Source of the DNA: Symbiobacterium thermophilum
GTDB lineage: Bacteria > Bacillota > Sulfobacillia > UBA995
Direction of reading: 5' to 3'
Assembly: GCA_020725145.1 (NCBI GenBank)
Contig: DYFO01000006.1
Span: 1-62,642, forward strand
DNA: 62,642 bases
Positions 1 through 8,977 of the stretch are shown in pieces. The translations under genes and the position numbers were made by a program. The notes beneath the pieces are model-generated. The model saw nothing but the letters and a program-made list of their open reading frames with translations. It searched no databases and was not told where the DNA came from. Position 1 is the first letter of the stretch. Each line of letters opens with the position of its first letter.

Positions 1-399
1 TGCTCGGCGTGCCCGAGCCGCCGGTAGTAGGCGTCCACCTGCTCCGGCGGGCACCACGAGGCCTACCGGCGCCAGCACCGGCGTTGCATCGAGGACCGGG
101 ACAAGGCCCGGGCCTCGGCGCGGCTATACGTGGTGAGCCAGGCGCACGAGGTGCTCCGTGACCCGGTACGGCGCAGCCGGTACGATGCCGAGCTCCGCGA
201 GCAGAGGAAAGCAAAGGGCCCGGGACCGGCGGAGCTCAAGGCCCTGCCGCGGCTGGAGCTGTCCCGGGAGAGCGGCCGTCCGGCTTCTTCTACCGGTATA
301 CGATGGCAAGGACAAGCCGTGTTCGTGCGAGTGGCGAGAGTCAGACCCATCTTCGCCGCTTTGCTCTTGCCAGCCTCTTCTAGCGGGGCGTGCCGTTGA
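1..399 (+). pseudogene. J-domain protein remnant (broken)
   Basis: A degenerate DnaJ-type J-domain runs off the left edge. Reading frame 3 opens with LGVPEP, the usual start of a J-domain. After a stop in frame 1 the remaining helices continue as EAYRRQHRRC and then AHEVLRDPVRRSRYDAELR, the typical end of helix III and helix IV. The HPD loop is not recognisable between them, so both a frameshift and loss of the active motif are visible. Downstream of residue RYDAEL the frame has no recognisable domain and stops at 399. An intact gene would recruit Hsp70, but this copy cannot. Confidence 0.6.
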
Positions 400-1115
400 G
401 CGTTTGCCACCATGCTACCCCAATGCGGTCAATTTGTGGTGGTGCTCAAAAGGCGGCCCAGCTATCCGGGCCCTATCGACATCTGCCCCAACCAACGCGG
501 CCCGCCGCTGCCCGGCCGCCAGTGCATACCAGAGCTGCCCGTCCAACACAATAGGTTCGCGACCATCGCGGAGGAGGTGGGAAGCCTGCCGGCAAGACAC
601 CAGCACCACCTCCCGCAGCCTCTTCGGCTACCGATGGGCTCGGTGCCGGGACAGCCGGAGCAGCCACGGGCGGAGGAAGACGAGGCCCCGGCCGGCAGCC
701 GTTCGGCGTCTCCGGAGACCACCCTGGAGCGCCTGGGCACGCTCCAGACTCCCTCCACGCGCAGCAACATCCACGTCCTCACGGTAGTGGGCCAGATAGA
801 AGGCCACCTGACGCTTCCGCCGCAGAACAAGACCACCAAGTACGAGCACCTGATCCCCCAGATCGTGGCCATCGAGCTGAACCCCGACATCCGCGGCCTG
901 CTGGTGGTCCTGAACACGGTGGGGGGCGACGTGGAAGCCGGGCTGGCCCTGGCGGAGATGGTGGCCAGCCTGTCCAAGCCCACGGTATCGTTGATCCTGG
1001 GCGGCGGCCACAGCATCGGCATCCCGGTTGCCGTGGCCGCCGACTACTCCCTCATCGCCCCCACCGCCACCATGACCATTCACCCCATCCGCCTGAGCGG
1101 CCTGGTGGTGGGCGT
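282..1115 (+). repeat. Direct repeat A1 (834 bp, partner at 7413-8246)
   Basis: This stretch matches 7413-8246 base for base at a constant offset of 7131, with scattered substitutions (for example at 1086 and 1104). It contains about 350 bp of upstream sequence and the first part of tepA. Homology ends abruptly at 1115, where the intact copy continues with the rest of tepA and this copy runs into unrelated sequence. The two copies bracket the protease/PHP block. Confidence 0.93.
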
Positions 1116-1218
1116 CCCAACCACGATGATGCTACACAAACTCGCGTCCCGGCTGCATCCGGCCCTGTGGCTGCGGTTGAATTGCCGGGTTCTGGTTGCC
1201 GACGCGGTGCTCCGCTAA
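634..1218 (+). pseudogene. Truncated tepA copy (ClpP-fold serine protease)
   Basis: The product starts like the intact TepA-like protein at 7765, including the [15 protein letters not shown] segment, the [11 protein letters not shown] strand and the GGGHSIGIP segment. It diverges after SGLVVGVP and ends with about 35 unrelated residues. The C-terminal half of the fold is missing, so it is almost certainly non-functional. Its reading frame is still open, which points to a recent duplication. It lies inside the A1 repeat. Confidence 0.88.
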
Positions 1219-1256
1219 CAGCCGGTGCCCGGCTGACGCTGACGGTGCAGGTTCCC

Positions 1257-1607
1257 GTGCGCCACCAGAGAGGCAGGTGTGACGCGTGGGCGAACCTGCG
1301 CCGGGTGCAGGAGCACGAGCGGCGAACCGGCAGGCCGTTTTCCGAGATCGTCCTTGAAATGCGTAGAAAGCACCCCGCGGCTGACCTGCCCGGGCTGCTC
1401 GGCGTCAGCCGCCATTTCCTGTACGACCGTTACGGTCACGTGATGGACCGCGTTGCCTGCATTGAGCGCCTGGCCGGCAAGTCCCTGGGTGAAGTGGTCA
1501 TGGACTGTCGGCGTGCGGGCCTGAGCATGCGGGAGATCAGCGCCCAGCTGGGCCTGGCGGTCAGTACCCTCTACAATCATTTGGCGAAGGCGCCGGGGCA
1601 CGGTTAG
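1257..1607 (+). CDS. Small helix-turn-helix protein, possibly IS-associated
   Basis: The 116-residue product has two segments that look like DNA-binding helices: DLPGLLGVSRHFLYDRY in the middle and MREISAQLGLAVSTLYNHL near the C-terminus, both with the A/G-x-LGV/LAxSTLY pattern of HTH domains. GTG at 1257 is a tentative start and an earlier in-frame GTG at 1245 is possible; neither has a convincing ribosome binding site. It lies between a truncated tepA copy and transposase fragments, so it may be a transposon accessory gene or a remnant. I do not recognise the family. Confidence 0.45.
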   Translation: MRHQRGRCDAWANLRRVQEHERRTGRPFSEIVLEMRRKHPAADLPGLLGVSRHFLYDRYGHVMDRVACIERLAGKSLGEVVMDCRRAGLSMREISAQLGLAVSTLYNHLAKAPGHG

Positions 1608-1799
1608 AGGTGCCCGGGTTGCCGGCCATGATGGCGCTGGTCCGGAGCCATCCGCACTGAGTACAGCGCGTTGGGCGGTCTTTGCCGATCCGCTCCTGGG
1701 TTTTCCTGCCGCTGGCGGCAGCGGCTGCCGACGCTCGCGCTGGCCCCGCTGCCGTTCAGTGTCTCCCGGCTGTTTCCCGTGTCGCCGGTCAGCGCGGCA

Positions 1800-1950
1800 G
1801 ACCCAGGCAAACGCCGGCCCAAAACTTGCTCGACCGGCTGGAACAGCACCGCCCCGCCGTGCTCGCCTTCATGTACGACTTCGAGGTGCCCTTCGACAAC
1901 AACCTGGCGGAGCGCGACCTGCGCATGGTCAAGGTGCAGCAGAAGAACCC
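1800..1950 (+). mobile_element. IS66-family transposase C-terminal fragment
   Basis: The translation reads [20 protein letters not shown] followed by [20 protein letters not shown]. The FDNNxAERDxRMxKVxQK motif is diagnostic of the end of the IS66 TnpC catalytic domain. Only about 45 residues survive. The frame then breaks and a second transposase type begins in another frame at once. No intact IS66 genes or terminal repeats were seen nearby. Confidence 0.8.
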
Positions 1951-1956
1951 CGCTGC

Positions 1957-2109
1957 CGCATCCGCACCGGCAATGGCCCGCGGGCGATGGCCACGCTGCG
2001 CAATCTGGCCATCGGCCTTCTGCGCCTGTACCAGCCGGGCACCGTCGCCCGCGGAAACCGCGTGCTGGTGATGAACCCGCACCGACTTCTCGCGCTGATC
2101 GGCGCCTGA
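1957..2109 (+). mobile_element. ISAs1-like transposase C-terminal fragment
   Basis: In a different frame from the IS66 scrap, the sequence encodes [20 protein letters not shown] followed by RLYQPG and, near the stop, NPHRLLALIGA. This is the characteristic tail of ISAs1-family DDE transposases ([17 protein letters not shown]...RDPxRALxLLG). It is fused directly behind the IS66 remnant, so the two were joined by nested insertion or deletion. The stop is at 2107-2109. Confidence 0.72.
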
Positions 2110-2468
2110 CGAGCAACGCGCCTGGCCGTCCGGCATGGCCGGGCCGCTTTGCCGTGCCCTCCCGGGCTTGCTCCATGCAGGCAGCTCGTGGACACCGGAA
2201 AGCAGGTGCTGCAGCACTGCCCCGCAGCCGGCTCTGCCGTGCAGACCTCCGCGGTAGGGGGTAACCTTGGTACCGGCGGCATTGACCGGGTCAGCAGGAA
2301 AATCCCGGACCCCAGCGAAATGCGCCCGCGTGTCATGACCGGAGGACACTTCTGACAATGAGGAGGTGATGAGCTACGGAGCAACGGGCGATCCGAGCAG
2401 GCGCGGGAACGGTCCTGCCGTAGGGGAAGCTGGTGGTAAGATTAGCGTTTATGGTAGGAGGTGTGGTA
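2110..2468. other. Intergenic region before the subtilisin gene
   Basis: This 359-bp gap has no ORF with a recognisable product. It probably contains the promoter of the protease gene, but I could not pick out a convincing -35/-10 pair or a known riboswitch. An AGGAGGT ribosome binding site lies at its right end (2456-2462). Confidence 0.4.
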
Positions 2469-4124
2469 ATGCGGAGACTGACGGTTGTGCTCCTGGCGCT
2501 CGTCCTGACCGTGACGGCGTCAGTGCTGGTGGCAGCGGCCAGCCCTGGCAAGAGCCTGCCCGAGCTGACCAGTGTCCCGTTCATGGGGGACCGAAATGGC
2601 AACAAGCTCGCCGACGATCTGGAAGCCCGTCTGGCGGAGGTCCCCGGCGGCCGGATTCCGGTTGTGGTGGTTCTGAACTCTGCCCCAACCGACCAGGTGC
2701 TGGCCAGGCTGAGCGAAGTTTCCGGAGCGTTCGAGGTAACCGATCGCTGGACCCACGCGCTAAACGGTTTTGCCACCAGCCTGACGCGGGGGCAGATCGA
2801 AGCTCTGGCCCGCAACCCCTTCGTAACCCGTATTGACCTCGACCGGACTTACACGATTTGCATGGACACGGCCACTAGCTGGACAGGCGTGCGGCGGGTC
2901 TGGTCCGACTGGGGAGTAAACGGCGACCGGGACGGTAGCTACACGACGTTCAGCAAGAACGATGTGGTTATCTGCATCCTTGACACCGGCATCGACGTTC
3001 GTCACGTCGACCTCGACGGTGGGAAGGTTATCGGGTGGTACGACGCGATAAACGGCCGGACCGCGCCATACGACGACCAAGGTCACGGCACCCATGTGGC
3101 CGGCATCGCCGCCGGCACGGGTGAGGGGAACGCTGCTTACAGGGGTGTTGCTCCGGGGGCAGCTTTGGTCGGCGTGAAGGTCCTCAATTCCGCCGGCAGC
3201 GGCACTACCAGTCAGATCATCAACGGCATCAACTGGATGATCGCCAACAAGAACACTTACAACATCCGGATCGGCAACATGAGCTTGGGGTCGAGTGCTT
3301 CCTCGGACGGAACCGACTCGCTGTCTATGGCGGTCAACAACGCGGTTGATAACGGGATCATCATGTGCGTCGCCGCGGGCAACTCCGGCCCGGCGAAGTA
3401 CACCATCGGCTCGCCGGCCGCAGCGGCCAAAGCCATCACCGTCGGCGCGCTCTACGACCCGGGTGAGAGAGGCTGGGCCCTGGCGCCATTTTCCAGTCGC
3501 GGCCCGACGGCCGACAACCGCATCAAGCCCGACATCTGCGCTCCGGGCGCCAACATCATGTCGTGCCGTCACAACACCACCAGCTCCTATGTGACGATGA
3601 GCGGTACCTCGATGGCCTGCCCCTTCATGGCCGGCGTCATCGCCCTCATGCTTGACGCCAACTACAGCCTGACCGACAGCGGGGTCAAGAACATCGTCTA
3701 CGCGGCCGGCAACGTAAAGGACGGCGGCCCGTCGGGGAAGGACATCGACTTCGGCCACGGCATCAACCTCGCCTACAACTGCGTCAAGCAGGCCGGAGGT
3801 TTCAGCGGCACTTTCTCCGACGGCCTGAGCTGGCGCTACGACTCCGGAAGCCTGTCCGGAACTGGTGCCAGCGCCAACTTCTACATCTCCGTCACCGACG
3901 CGACCAGGCCCATCGGTATCACGCTCGTGATCCCCGACTGGACTACCTCACGTGACTTCGACCTCTACCTTTTCAACCCGAGCGGGACCCAGGTCGCGTC
4001 CTCCACGGGAACCACGAGGCAGGAGCAGATTCTCCACATGCCCACGACGACGGGGACGTACCGGATCCGGGTCTACTCCTACCGCGGCTCCGGGAGCTTC
4101 TGGCTCAACACGAGCTGGAGGTAA
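2469..4124 (+). CDS. Secreted subtilisin-like serine protease (peptidase S8)
   Basis: This 551-residue protein cleaves peptide bonds outside the cell. A signal peptide (MRRLTVVLLALVLTV..., about 26 residues) is followed by a propeptide-like inhibitor region (about 30-130) and the catalytic domain. The triad is Asp172 in ILDTGID, His206 in GHGTHVAG and Ser381 in SGTSMAC, with Asn305 (AAGNSG) as the oxyanion residue. The last ~110 residues resemble a PPC-type beta-sandwich (DFDLYLFNPSG). ATG 2469 was chosen because AGGAGGT lies at 2456-2462; a longer frame begins at GTG 2433. A strong terminator follows, so it is probably monocistronic. Confidence 0.93.
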   Translation: MRRLTVVLLALVLTVTASVLVAAASPGKSLPELTSVPFMGDRNGNKLADDLEARLAEVPGGRIPVVVVLNSAPTDQVLARLSEVSGAFEVTDRWTHALNGFATSLTRGQIEALARNPFVTRIDLDRTYTICMDTATSWTGVRRVWSDWGVNGDRDGSYTTFSKNDVVICILDTGIDVRHVDLDGGKVIGWYDAINGRTAPYDDQGHGTHVAGIAAGTGEGNAAYRGVAPGAALVGVKVLNSAGSGTTSQIINGINWMIANKNTYNIRIGNMSLGSSASSDGTDSLSMAVNNAVDNGIIMCVAAGNSGPAKYTIGSPAAAAKAITVGALYDPGERGWALAPFSSRGPTADNRIKPDICAPGANIMSCRHNTTSSYVTMSGTSMACPFMAGVIALMLDANYSLTDSGVKNIVYAAGNVKDGGPSGKDIDFGHGINLAYNCVKQAGGFSGTFSDGLSWRYDSGSLSGTGASANFYISVTDATRPIGITLVIPDWTTSRDFDLYLFNPSGTQVASSTGTTRQEQILHMPTTTGTYRIRVYSYRGSGSFWLNTSWR

Positions 4125-4178
4125 CTAACGGACGGCGGCCGCAAGTCGCGATCGGGCGGAAGGAGCGGCCCAGGTGGT

Positions 4179-4219
4179 GGCCGCCCGGGAGGGGCTGCAG
4201 GAGCCCCTTCCGGGCGGCC
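4179..4219 (+). terminator. Rho-independent terminator of the subtilisin gene
   Basis: The arms 4179-4196 and 4202-4219 form an 18-bp stem, with a single G-T wobble and a 5-nt loop, followed by TTT. It lies 55 bp after the protease stop codon. The open frame that continues across this hairpin into the next gene is a by-product of the GC-rich stem. Confidence 0.88.
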
Positions 4220-4458
4220 TTTGCCGTGGCCTGTCCGGGGGTTATGGGCCGCACAGGCTGGCCGTTCTTCTTCCTGGCCTCCAGGACCGGCGCGGGCGAC
4301 GCCCAGGCTCTTCCAGGGCGTTTGCGGACCCACCCCCAGTTGGCGGGCCTGGCCCTTGGCAGTGGTCAGCCCGCCGGATCGCGCTTGTGCACCGCCGTCA
4401 GGCAGGCACAGGACCCCTTGCCCCCGATCCTCTCTCCAGAGGTCATCTTGTCATACGT

Positions 4459-6258
4459 GTGCTCTCCCTCGTGGTCTTTGTGATCCTGGTAGGATTTGGC
4501 TCGGGCTTTGGCTCGGCTGGCGGCCCCGCCGCGGAGGGTTCCAGGACCGAGTCAATCCGCGTCTTGGTGCCCGACTGGAGCACCTTTGACCACCAGGCCG
4601 ATGAGTGGGTTTTCACCGCTCTTCCGGTCCAGGTGGGCTACGGCACCTGGCAAGTGAGGTTACGTCAGGCAACCGTGAGGGAAATACGGGCGGAGTTCAA
4701 GTACGATGACGAGTACGGGTGGAAGAACGCGCTGGTCTATACCGACGACGCCCGAGAAGCACGGGAACTGGACGAGTACCTGGAACTCCGCCACCGGAAC
4801 CTGCTGGGTAAGCTGACGGCCGCCGAACAGCGCCTCCTCGAGGAGAAGATGCGGAGAATCCATGCCAGGGTCAGGGAGAAGGAAAGGCATGAGCCCAGAT
4901 CCTTTGTCATAAGGGTACCTGCTCCTCCGGTCGTCCCCGGGCAGCCTTACCTGCTGGACCTGACCTTTGAAGCACGGGAGCAAGACAGTCCAAACCGCGT
5001 GACGACGCTTGTGGTGACAACGCAGATCTGGCCGGTTGTGTTGCCTTCCTCCATCCCCGACAACTCAATATGGTTGCCGGCCGACCTGCATCTGCATTCG
5101 GTCTATTCCGACGGGGGCCACCACTTGTACGCCATTAGGGACGCCTTGTTGGCCAACCGGGGCTATCGCATAGCGTACATGACCGACCACGTCGGGACAC
5201 ACCGCAACGAGCACCTCCACCGGTCGGCGTGTCTTTGCCCACCCCGTGGCTGGTGTCCAATCTGGTTCGTCTTTGTTGACCACGACCCGTGCCGTGTGAC
5301 CAACACTTGGAGTTGCTACGTCACGAACACGCAGCGTGTGTCGCGGCCAACCGGGATCTCATTCTTCCCGGGAGTCGAGCTTTCCGCTGCTCACGCGGGG
5401 GATAGTGAGGGACATGCCCTGGGGTACGGCATCACTACCTTCCCGATGAACTGGGATGGCCGGACTGTGTTCGACCTGAGCCATGCCCCCCAGCAGGTAA
5501 TCGATGTGCTCAATGCGAACAACTCCGCACAGCCCTCGTCAGCCGGGATCGCTCATCCAACGGGATACTACGACTGGCCCTGGCTGGGCCACATCAGAGG
5601 ACAGAACGGAGCAACCTTCCGTTACCGCGGCATGGAACTCATGTCGGGGCTGCAAGTAAACTTTGGCATTGACTCCTCTCCGGTCCGCGTATGGCGCGCC
5701 GAGACTTCCTGGCTAGTCAACCAGGCCACGGGCCGGCCGGTGTTCACGCAAGGCTGGTTTCCTTCCGTACGCACCGGGAGCGACCTTGACCCCTACAACA
5801 GCTCCAAGTACTACACCTACGTCCTCGTCCCGGTGACCGAGACTCAGTGGAACGACACCGCGCGTACGTGGGCCAGTCGCAGGCAGCTGGTGGACCGTGC
5901 CCTGCGGGACGGCCGCACGATAGCCTCGTGGCGCGGCTCGTGGGGGCGCGTCGCCATTAACGGGCTTCTCCCGGGAAGCATCCAGCGTGGTCTGGCGGCA
6001 AACAGCATGCTCAACATGGAGCTCCGCCTGCTGCCTTCGGTAGGCGGAACAGCACGCGTCCGGCTGTACCGGGGGAATATGGTGGAAACCGTGTATTCGC
6101 AGGACATCGCGGTCACCGCGGGCACCGAGGTCACGAGAACCTTCAGCCGCACCTTCCCCGGGGGAGATCAGTACTACTGGCTGTATGTCGAGATCGTGAG
6201 CGTAGGGTTCAACGACGTGATTTACACCACTCCCATCTTCCTTAGTTCCACGCCTTAG
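4459..6258 (+). CDS. Exported PHP-domain protein (putative metal-dependent phosphoesterase)
   Basis: A hydrophobic N-terminus (VLSLVVFVILVGFG) suggests export or membrane anchoring. A beta-rich region follows up to about residue 200. The PHP domain then begins with ADLHLHSVYSDGG, the first metal-binding motif, followed by MTDHVG and FFPGVELS further on. PHP domains hydrolyse phosphoesters using a trinuclear metal site. Most relatives are cytoplasmic, so a secreted form with a large N-terminal domain is less usual. GTG 4459 is a tentative start (AGAGGT at 4437-4442); the frame is open further upstream only because of the terminator. The substrate is unknown. Confidence 0.72.
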   Translation: MLSLVVFVILVGFGSGFGSAGGPAAEGSRTESIRVLVPDWSTFDHQADEWVFTALPVQVGYGTWQVRLRQATVREIRAEFKYDDEYGWKNALVYTDDAREARELDEYLELRHRNLLGKLTAAEQRLLEEKMRRIHARVREKERHEPRSFVIRVPAPPVVPGQPYLLDLTFEAREQDSPNRVTTLVVTTQIWPVVLPSSIPDNSIWLPADLHLHSVYSDGGHHLYAIRDALLANRGYRIAYMTDHVGTHRNEHLHRSACLCPPRGWCPIWFVFVDHDPCRVTNTWSCYVTNTQRVSRPTGISFFPGVELSAAHAGDSEGHALGYGITTFPMNWDGRTVFDLSHAPQQVIDVLNANNSAQPSSAGIAHPTGYYDWPWLGHIRGQNGATFRYRGMELMSGLQVNFGIDSSPVRVWRAETSWLVNQATGRPVFTQGWFPSVRTGSDLDPYNSSKYYTYVLVPVTETQWNDTARTWASRRQLVDRALRDGRTIASWRGSWGRVAINGLLPGSIQRGLAANSMLNMELRLLPSVGGTARVRLYRGNMVETVYSQDIAVTAGTEVTRTFSRTFPGGDQYYWLYVEIVSVGFNDVIYTTPIFLSSTP

Positions 6259-6340
6259 CGGCCCATTCGGGTGGCGGGGGAGGGTGCCAGGCTTGCCCCT
6301 GGCCCTTCCCCGGCCGTCATGCGGGAGAGGAGGAGAGCGC

Positions 6341-7309
6341 GTGTCGGGGATCCGTAAGGCCCGTGTGGTGAGGGCGCTGCTGTTCCTGCACCTCTTACTG
6401 TTTTTCTGGGCGGTGATTTTCTGGGGCAGGGGTTATGTCAGCCTTGCGCATCATCGCCACGAAGGAGTCGTCTACGAGCTAACAGAACTCTTCGATCCGG
6501 GCCATTGGTCTTACGCCGACACGACGATGTTCCCAATGGAGGCGTGCTCGCTTTCCGTCACCGGCACGGTTAGCGTTCTCTGGAGAGGAACGCTGGAGCA
6601 AAACCTGGAGCAGATCAGCCGGGCTCTCCAGTCCCCCGCCCTTTTCACCAATCTCTCCTGGGTCGAGGGGGTCAGAAGGTCGGGGAACCCCGAACCCACC
6701 CTTGTCGCCTGGGGCACGGGGGAGATGCTGTGTAGCTGGTTCGAGCCTGCGCCGTGGGACAGGCCAGGGCAAGACCGTTACGGCCGCGACCCGTTCGACG
6801 TCTCGCTACGGATATACAATTTCGACCGGCTCTGGCTTGTCTGGTGCGAGTTCATCCGGATCCCGCCGAACTTCCACGTGTGCGGGTGCGGGCTCCCGGG
6901 CTGGTGGGTGGGGCGCGGCGCGGCAGCGCTGACCCCGGCGGATGTCCTCGAACGGCTTCACCTTTACCGGCGAGGAAGCGTGTCCCGGGGCTACCTACTG
7001 GCCGCCTTAGGTATGCCTCCCCGAGACTTCGCCCACTTCATCAACCCTTTGGCCGAGGGCGAGTTCTTCTGGCTGCTCCCTCGCCCGAGTAGCAGCTGGG
7101 GTCCTTACGACACGCCTTACATCTTCGGCCTACTGTTCCTGGCGATGGTCACGGCTCCCTACCGGTACCTCTTTTACCTGCCCCTCGCACTTGTTCCCAG
7201 CGCACTGGCCTGGCCCTTTGCGGCCATCTACGCCTTCTTCCTGCTTGGAAGCTGGGTATGGTGCGCTGCACGGTGGCGGCGGCTGGGCAGGCGCGCTCTA
7301 TCTTCCTGA
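6341..7309 (+). CDS. Membrane protein of unknown function
   Basis: The 322-residue product has one N-terminal membrane helix (ALLFLHLLLFFWAVIFW) and two or three helices in the last ~70 residues (LLFLAMVTAPYRYLFYLPLAL and the segment after it). The ~210-residue region between them contains several Trp and Cys residues (CSWFEPAPW, CGCGLPGWW) and probably lies on one face of the membrane. GTG 6341 follows GAGAGGAGGAG at good spacing. It may be co-transcribed with the PHP gene 82 bp upstream. I do not recognise the family. Confidence 0.75.
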   Translation: MSGIRKARVVRALLFLHLLLFFWAVIFWGRGYVSLAHHRHEGVVYELTELFDPGHWSYADTTMFPMEACSLSVTGTVSVLWRGTLEQNLEQISRALQSPALFTNLSWVEGVRRSGNPEPTLVAWGTGEMLCSWFEPAPWDRPGQDRYGRDPFDVSLRIYNFDRLWLVWCEFIRIPPNFHVCGCGLPGWWVGRGAAALTPADVLERLHLYRRGSVSRGYLLAALGMPPRDFAHFINPLAEGEFFWLLPRPSSSWGPYDTPYIFGLLFLAMVTAPYRYLFYLPLALVPSALAWPFAAIYAFFLLGSWVWCAARWRRLGRRALSS

Positions 7310-7412
7310 AGCTCCCGGCAGCGGGTCGCGTGGCAGATCCTCCCGCCCCTTCAGAGTTCGGAAACCCGCACGGGCCGGCCGATGGCATTGCCTTGCGCGT
7401 AGTCGACGCCCA

Positions 7413-8246
7413 GGCTTCTTCTACCGATATACGATGGTAAGGACAAGCCGTGCTGGTGCGCGTGGTGAGATTCAGACCCATCTTCGCCGCTTTGCTCTTG
7501 CCAGCCTCTTCTAGCCGGGCGCGCCGTTTACCGTTTGCCACCATGCTACCCCAGTGCGGTCAATTCGTGGTGGTGCTCAAAAGGCGGCTCAGCAATCCGG
7601 GCCCTATCGACATCTGCCCCAACCAAGGCGGCCCGCCGCTGCCCGACCGCCAGTGCATACCAGAGCTGCCCGTCCACCACAATAGGTTCGCGACCATCGC
7701 GGAGGAGGTGGGAAGACTGCCGGCAAGACACCAGTACCACCTCCAGCAGCCTCTTCGGCTACCGATGGGCTCGGTGCCGGGACAGCCGGAGCAGCCACGG
7801 GCGGAGGAAGACGAGGCCCCGGCCGGCAGCCGTTCGGCGTCTCCGGAGACCACCCTGGAGCGCCTGGGCACGCTCCAGACTCCCTCCACGCGCAGCAACA
7901 TCCACGTCCTCACGGTAGTGGGCCAGATAGAAGGCCACCTGACGCTTCCGCCGCAGAACAAGACCACCAAGTACGAGCACCTGATCCCCCAGATCGTGGC
8001 CATCGAGCTGAACCCCGACATCCGCGGCCTGCTGGTGGTCCTGAACACGGTGGGGGGCGACGTGGAAGCCGGGCTGGCCCTGGCGGAGATGGTGGCCAGC
8101 CTGTCCAAGCCCACGGTATCGTTGATCCTGGGCGGCGGCCACAGCATCGGCATCCCGGTTGCCGTGGCCGCCGACTACTCCCTCATCGCCCCCACCGCTA
8201 CCATGACCATTCACCCGATCCGCCTGAGCGGCCTAGTGGTGGGCGT
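7413..8246 (+). repeat. Direct repeat A2 (834 bp, partner at 282-1115)
   Basis: This is the right-hand copy of the tepA 5'-region repeat, at constant offset 7131 from the left copy. It runs without a break into the intact tepA gene, so it is probably the ancestral copy. Upstream of tepA the repeat includes sequence resembling insertion-sequence end material and no clear ORF. Confidence 0.93.
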
Positions 8247-8622
8247 TCCTCAGACCTACGAGTACCTTGACAAGATGCAGGATCGGGTGGTCCGCTTCAT
8301 CGTCGGCAACTCCCGCATCAGCGAGGCCAGGCTGCGCGAGCTCATGTTCCGCACCGGAGAGCTCGCCCGCGACATTGGCACCGTGCTGGTGGGCGAGGAT
8401 GCGGTGCGCGAGGGACTCATCGACGCGGTGGGCGGGGTGGGGAAGGCGGTCGCCTGGCTGGAAGAGATGGCTCAGGGGTTACGCCCCCGGAAAGGAGTGA
8501 AGTCGGATGATACTGCAGTCGGCGCTGCCCCTGGAACTGGTGCTGGAGGGACTGGAGCAGGTGGGCCGTCACCGGCGGGAGCTGAAGACCCCCCAGGGCC
8601 TGGTGGTGGCCGACGTCGATGA
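7765..8622 (+). CDS. tepA: TepA-like ClpP-fold serine protease
   Basis: This is a member of the ClpP/crotonase-fold protease family whose Bacillus homologue (TepA/YmfB) is encoded just before ylzJ and spoIIIE, as here. Recognisable conserved segments are [54 protein letters not shown] (nucleophile Ser region), TIHPIRLSG and [18 protein letters not shown] 7765 gives 285 residues; GTG 7708 or CTG 7717 (behind GGAGGAGGTG) are alternatives. The last ~40 residues are Gly/Pro-rich, look unconserved and overlap the next gene. Confidence 0.87.
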   Translation: MGSVPGQPEQPRAEEDEAPAGSRSASPETTLERLGTLQTPSTRSNIHVLTVVGQIEGHLTLPPQNKTTKYEHLIPQIVAIELNPDIRGLLVVLNTVGGDVEAGLALAEMVASLSKPTVSLILGGGHSIGIPVAVAADYSLIAPTATMTIHPIRLSGLVVGVPQTYEYLDKMQDRVVRFIVGNSRISEARLRELMFRTGELARDIGTVLVGEDAVREGLIDAVGGVGKAVAWLEEMAQGLRPRKGVKSDDTAVGAAPGTGAGGTGAGGPSPAGAEDPPGPGGGRRR

Positions 8623-8716
8623 GTACGGGCGGGTGGTGATCTGCCGGCTGATCAGCACCGACCCCTCAGTCTACTTGGACCCGAGGTGGTCCCCAGGGAC
8701 AGAGGTCGGCGGTTGA
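8507..8716 (+). CDS. YlzJ-like small protein
   Basis: This 69-residue protein starts [15 protein letters not shown] and carries [20 protein letters not shown]. The MILYTPLxLExV-type start and the position between tepA and spoIIIE match the YlzJ family of Bacillota, whose function is not known. ATG 8507 follows AAAGGAGTG. The gene overlaps the end of the tepA frame by 116 nt in a different frame. Confidence 0.75.
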   Translation: MILQSALPLELVLEGLEQVGRHRRELKTPQGLVVADVDEYGRVVICRLISTDPSVYLDPRWSPGTEVGG

Positions 8717-8874
8717 GCGTCCGCACCGCCGCTTCATTCACCTCACCGAGGTCCGCACCGCCTGTACCAGCAGAAACACCTCAGCAGCAACACTGGCAAG
8801 AGGATCCCTCGGTCACGCGATTGCCGCCCCGGCCAGGACCCCGCGAGGCATTCGGGGGCCGGTAGGCACCTTGG

Positions 8875-8907
8875 GCTCCGGCGGCGGGTTTGAAGGCCCG
8901 CCGGAGC
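8875..8907. terminator. Inverted repeat after the ylzJ-like gene (possible terminator)
   Basis: GCTCCGGCGG at 8875-8884 pairs perfectly with 8898-8907 around a 13-nt loop. No T-run follows on the plus strand, so it may be an attenuator or other structure between ylzJ and uppP rather than a full intrinsic terminator. Confidence 0.4.
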
Positions 8908-8977
8908 GATGGTACACTCGTTGGGGGAGGCGGGGTGGCGGACCGAGCCCCCGCCGTTCGAAAGCGAGGGTAAGCCG

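Noticed and set aside
2345-2460. Possible riboswitch before the subtilisin gene.
   Set aside because: Some short motifs recall cobalamin-type elements, but no complete conserved core or pairing pattern was found.
4174-4458. N-terminal extension of the PHP protein.
   Set aside because: It is a translation of the terminator hairpin and GC-rich spacer; the hydrophobic segment at 4459 is a more natural N-terminus.
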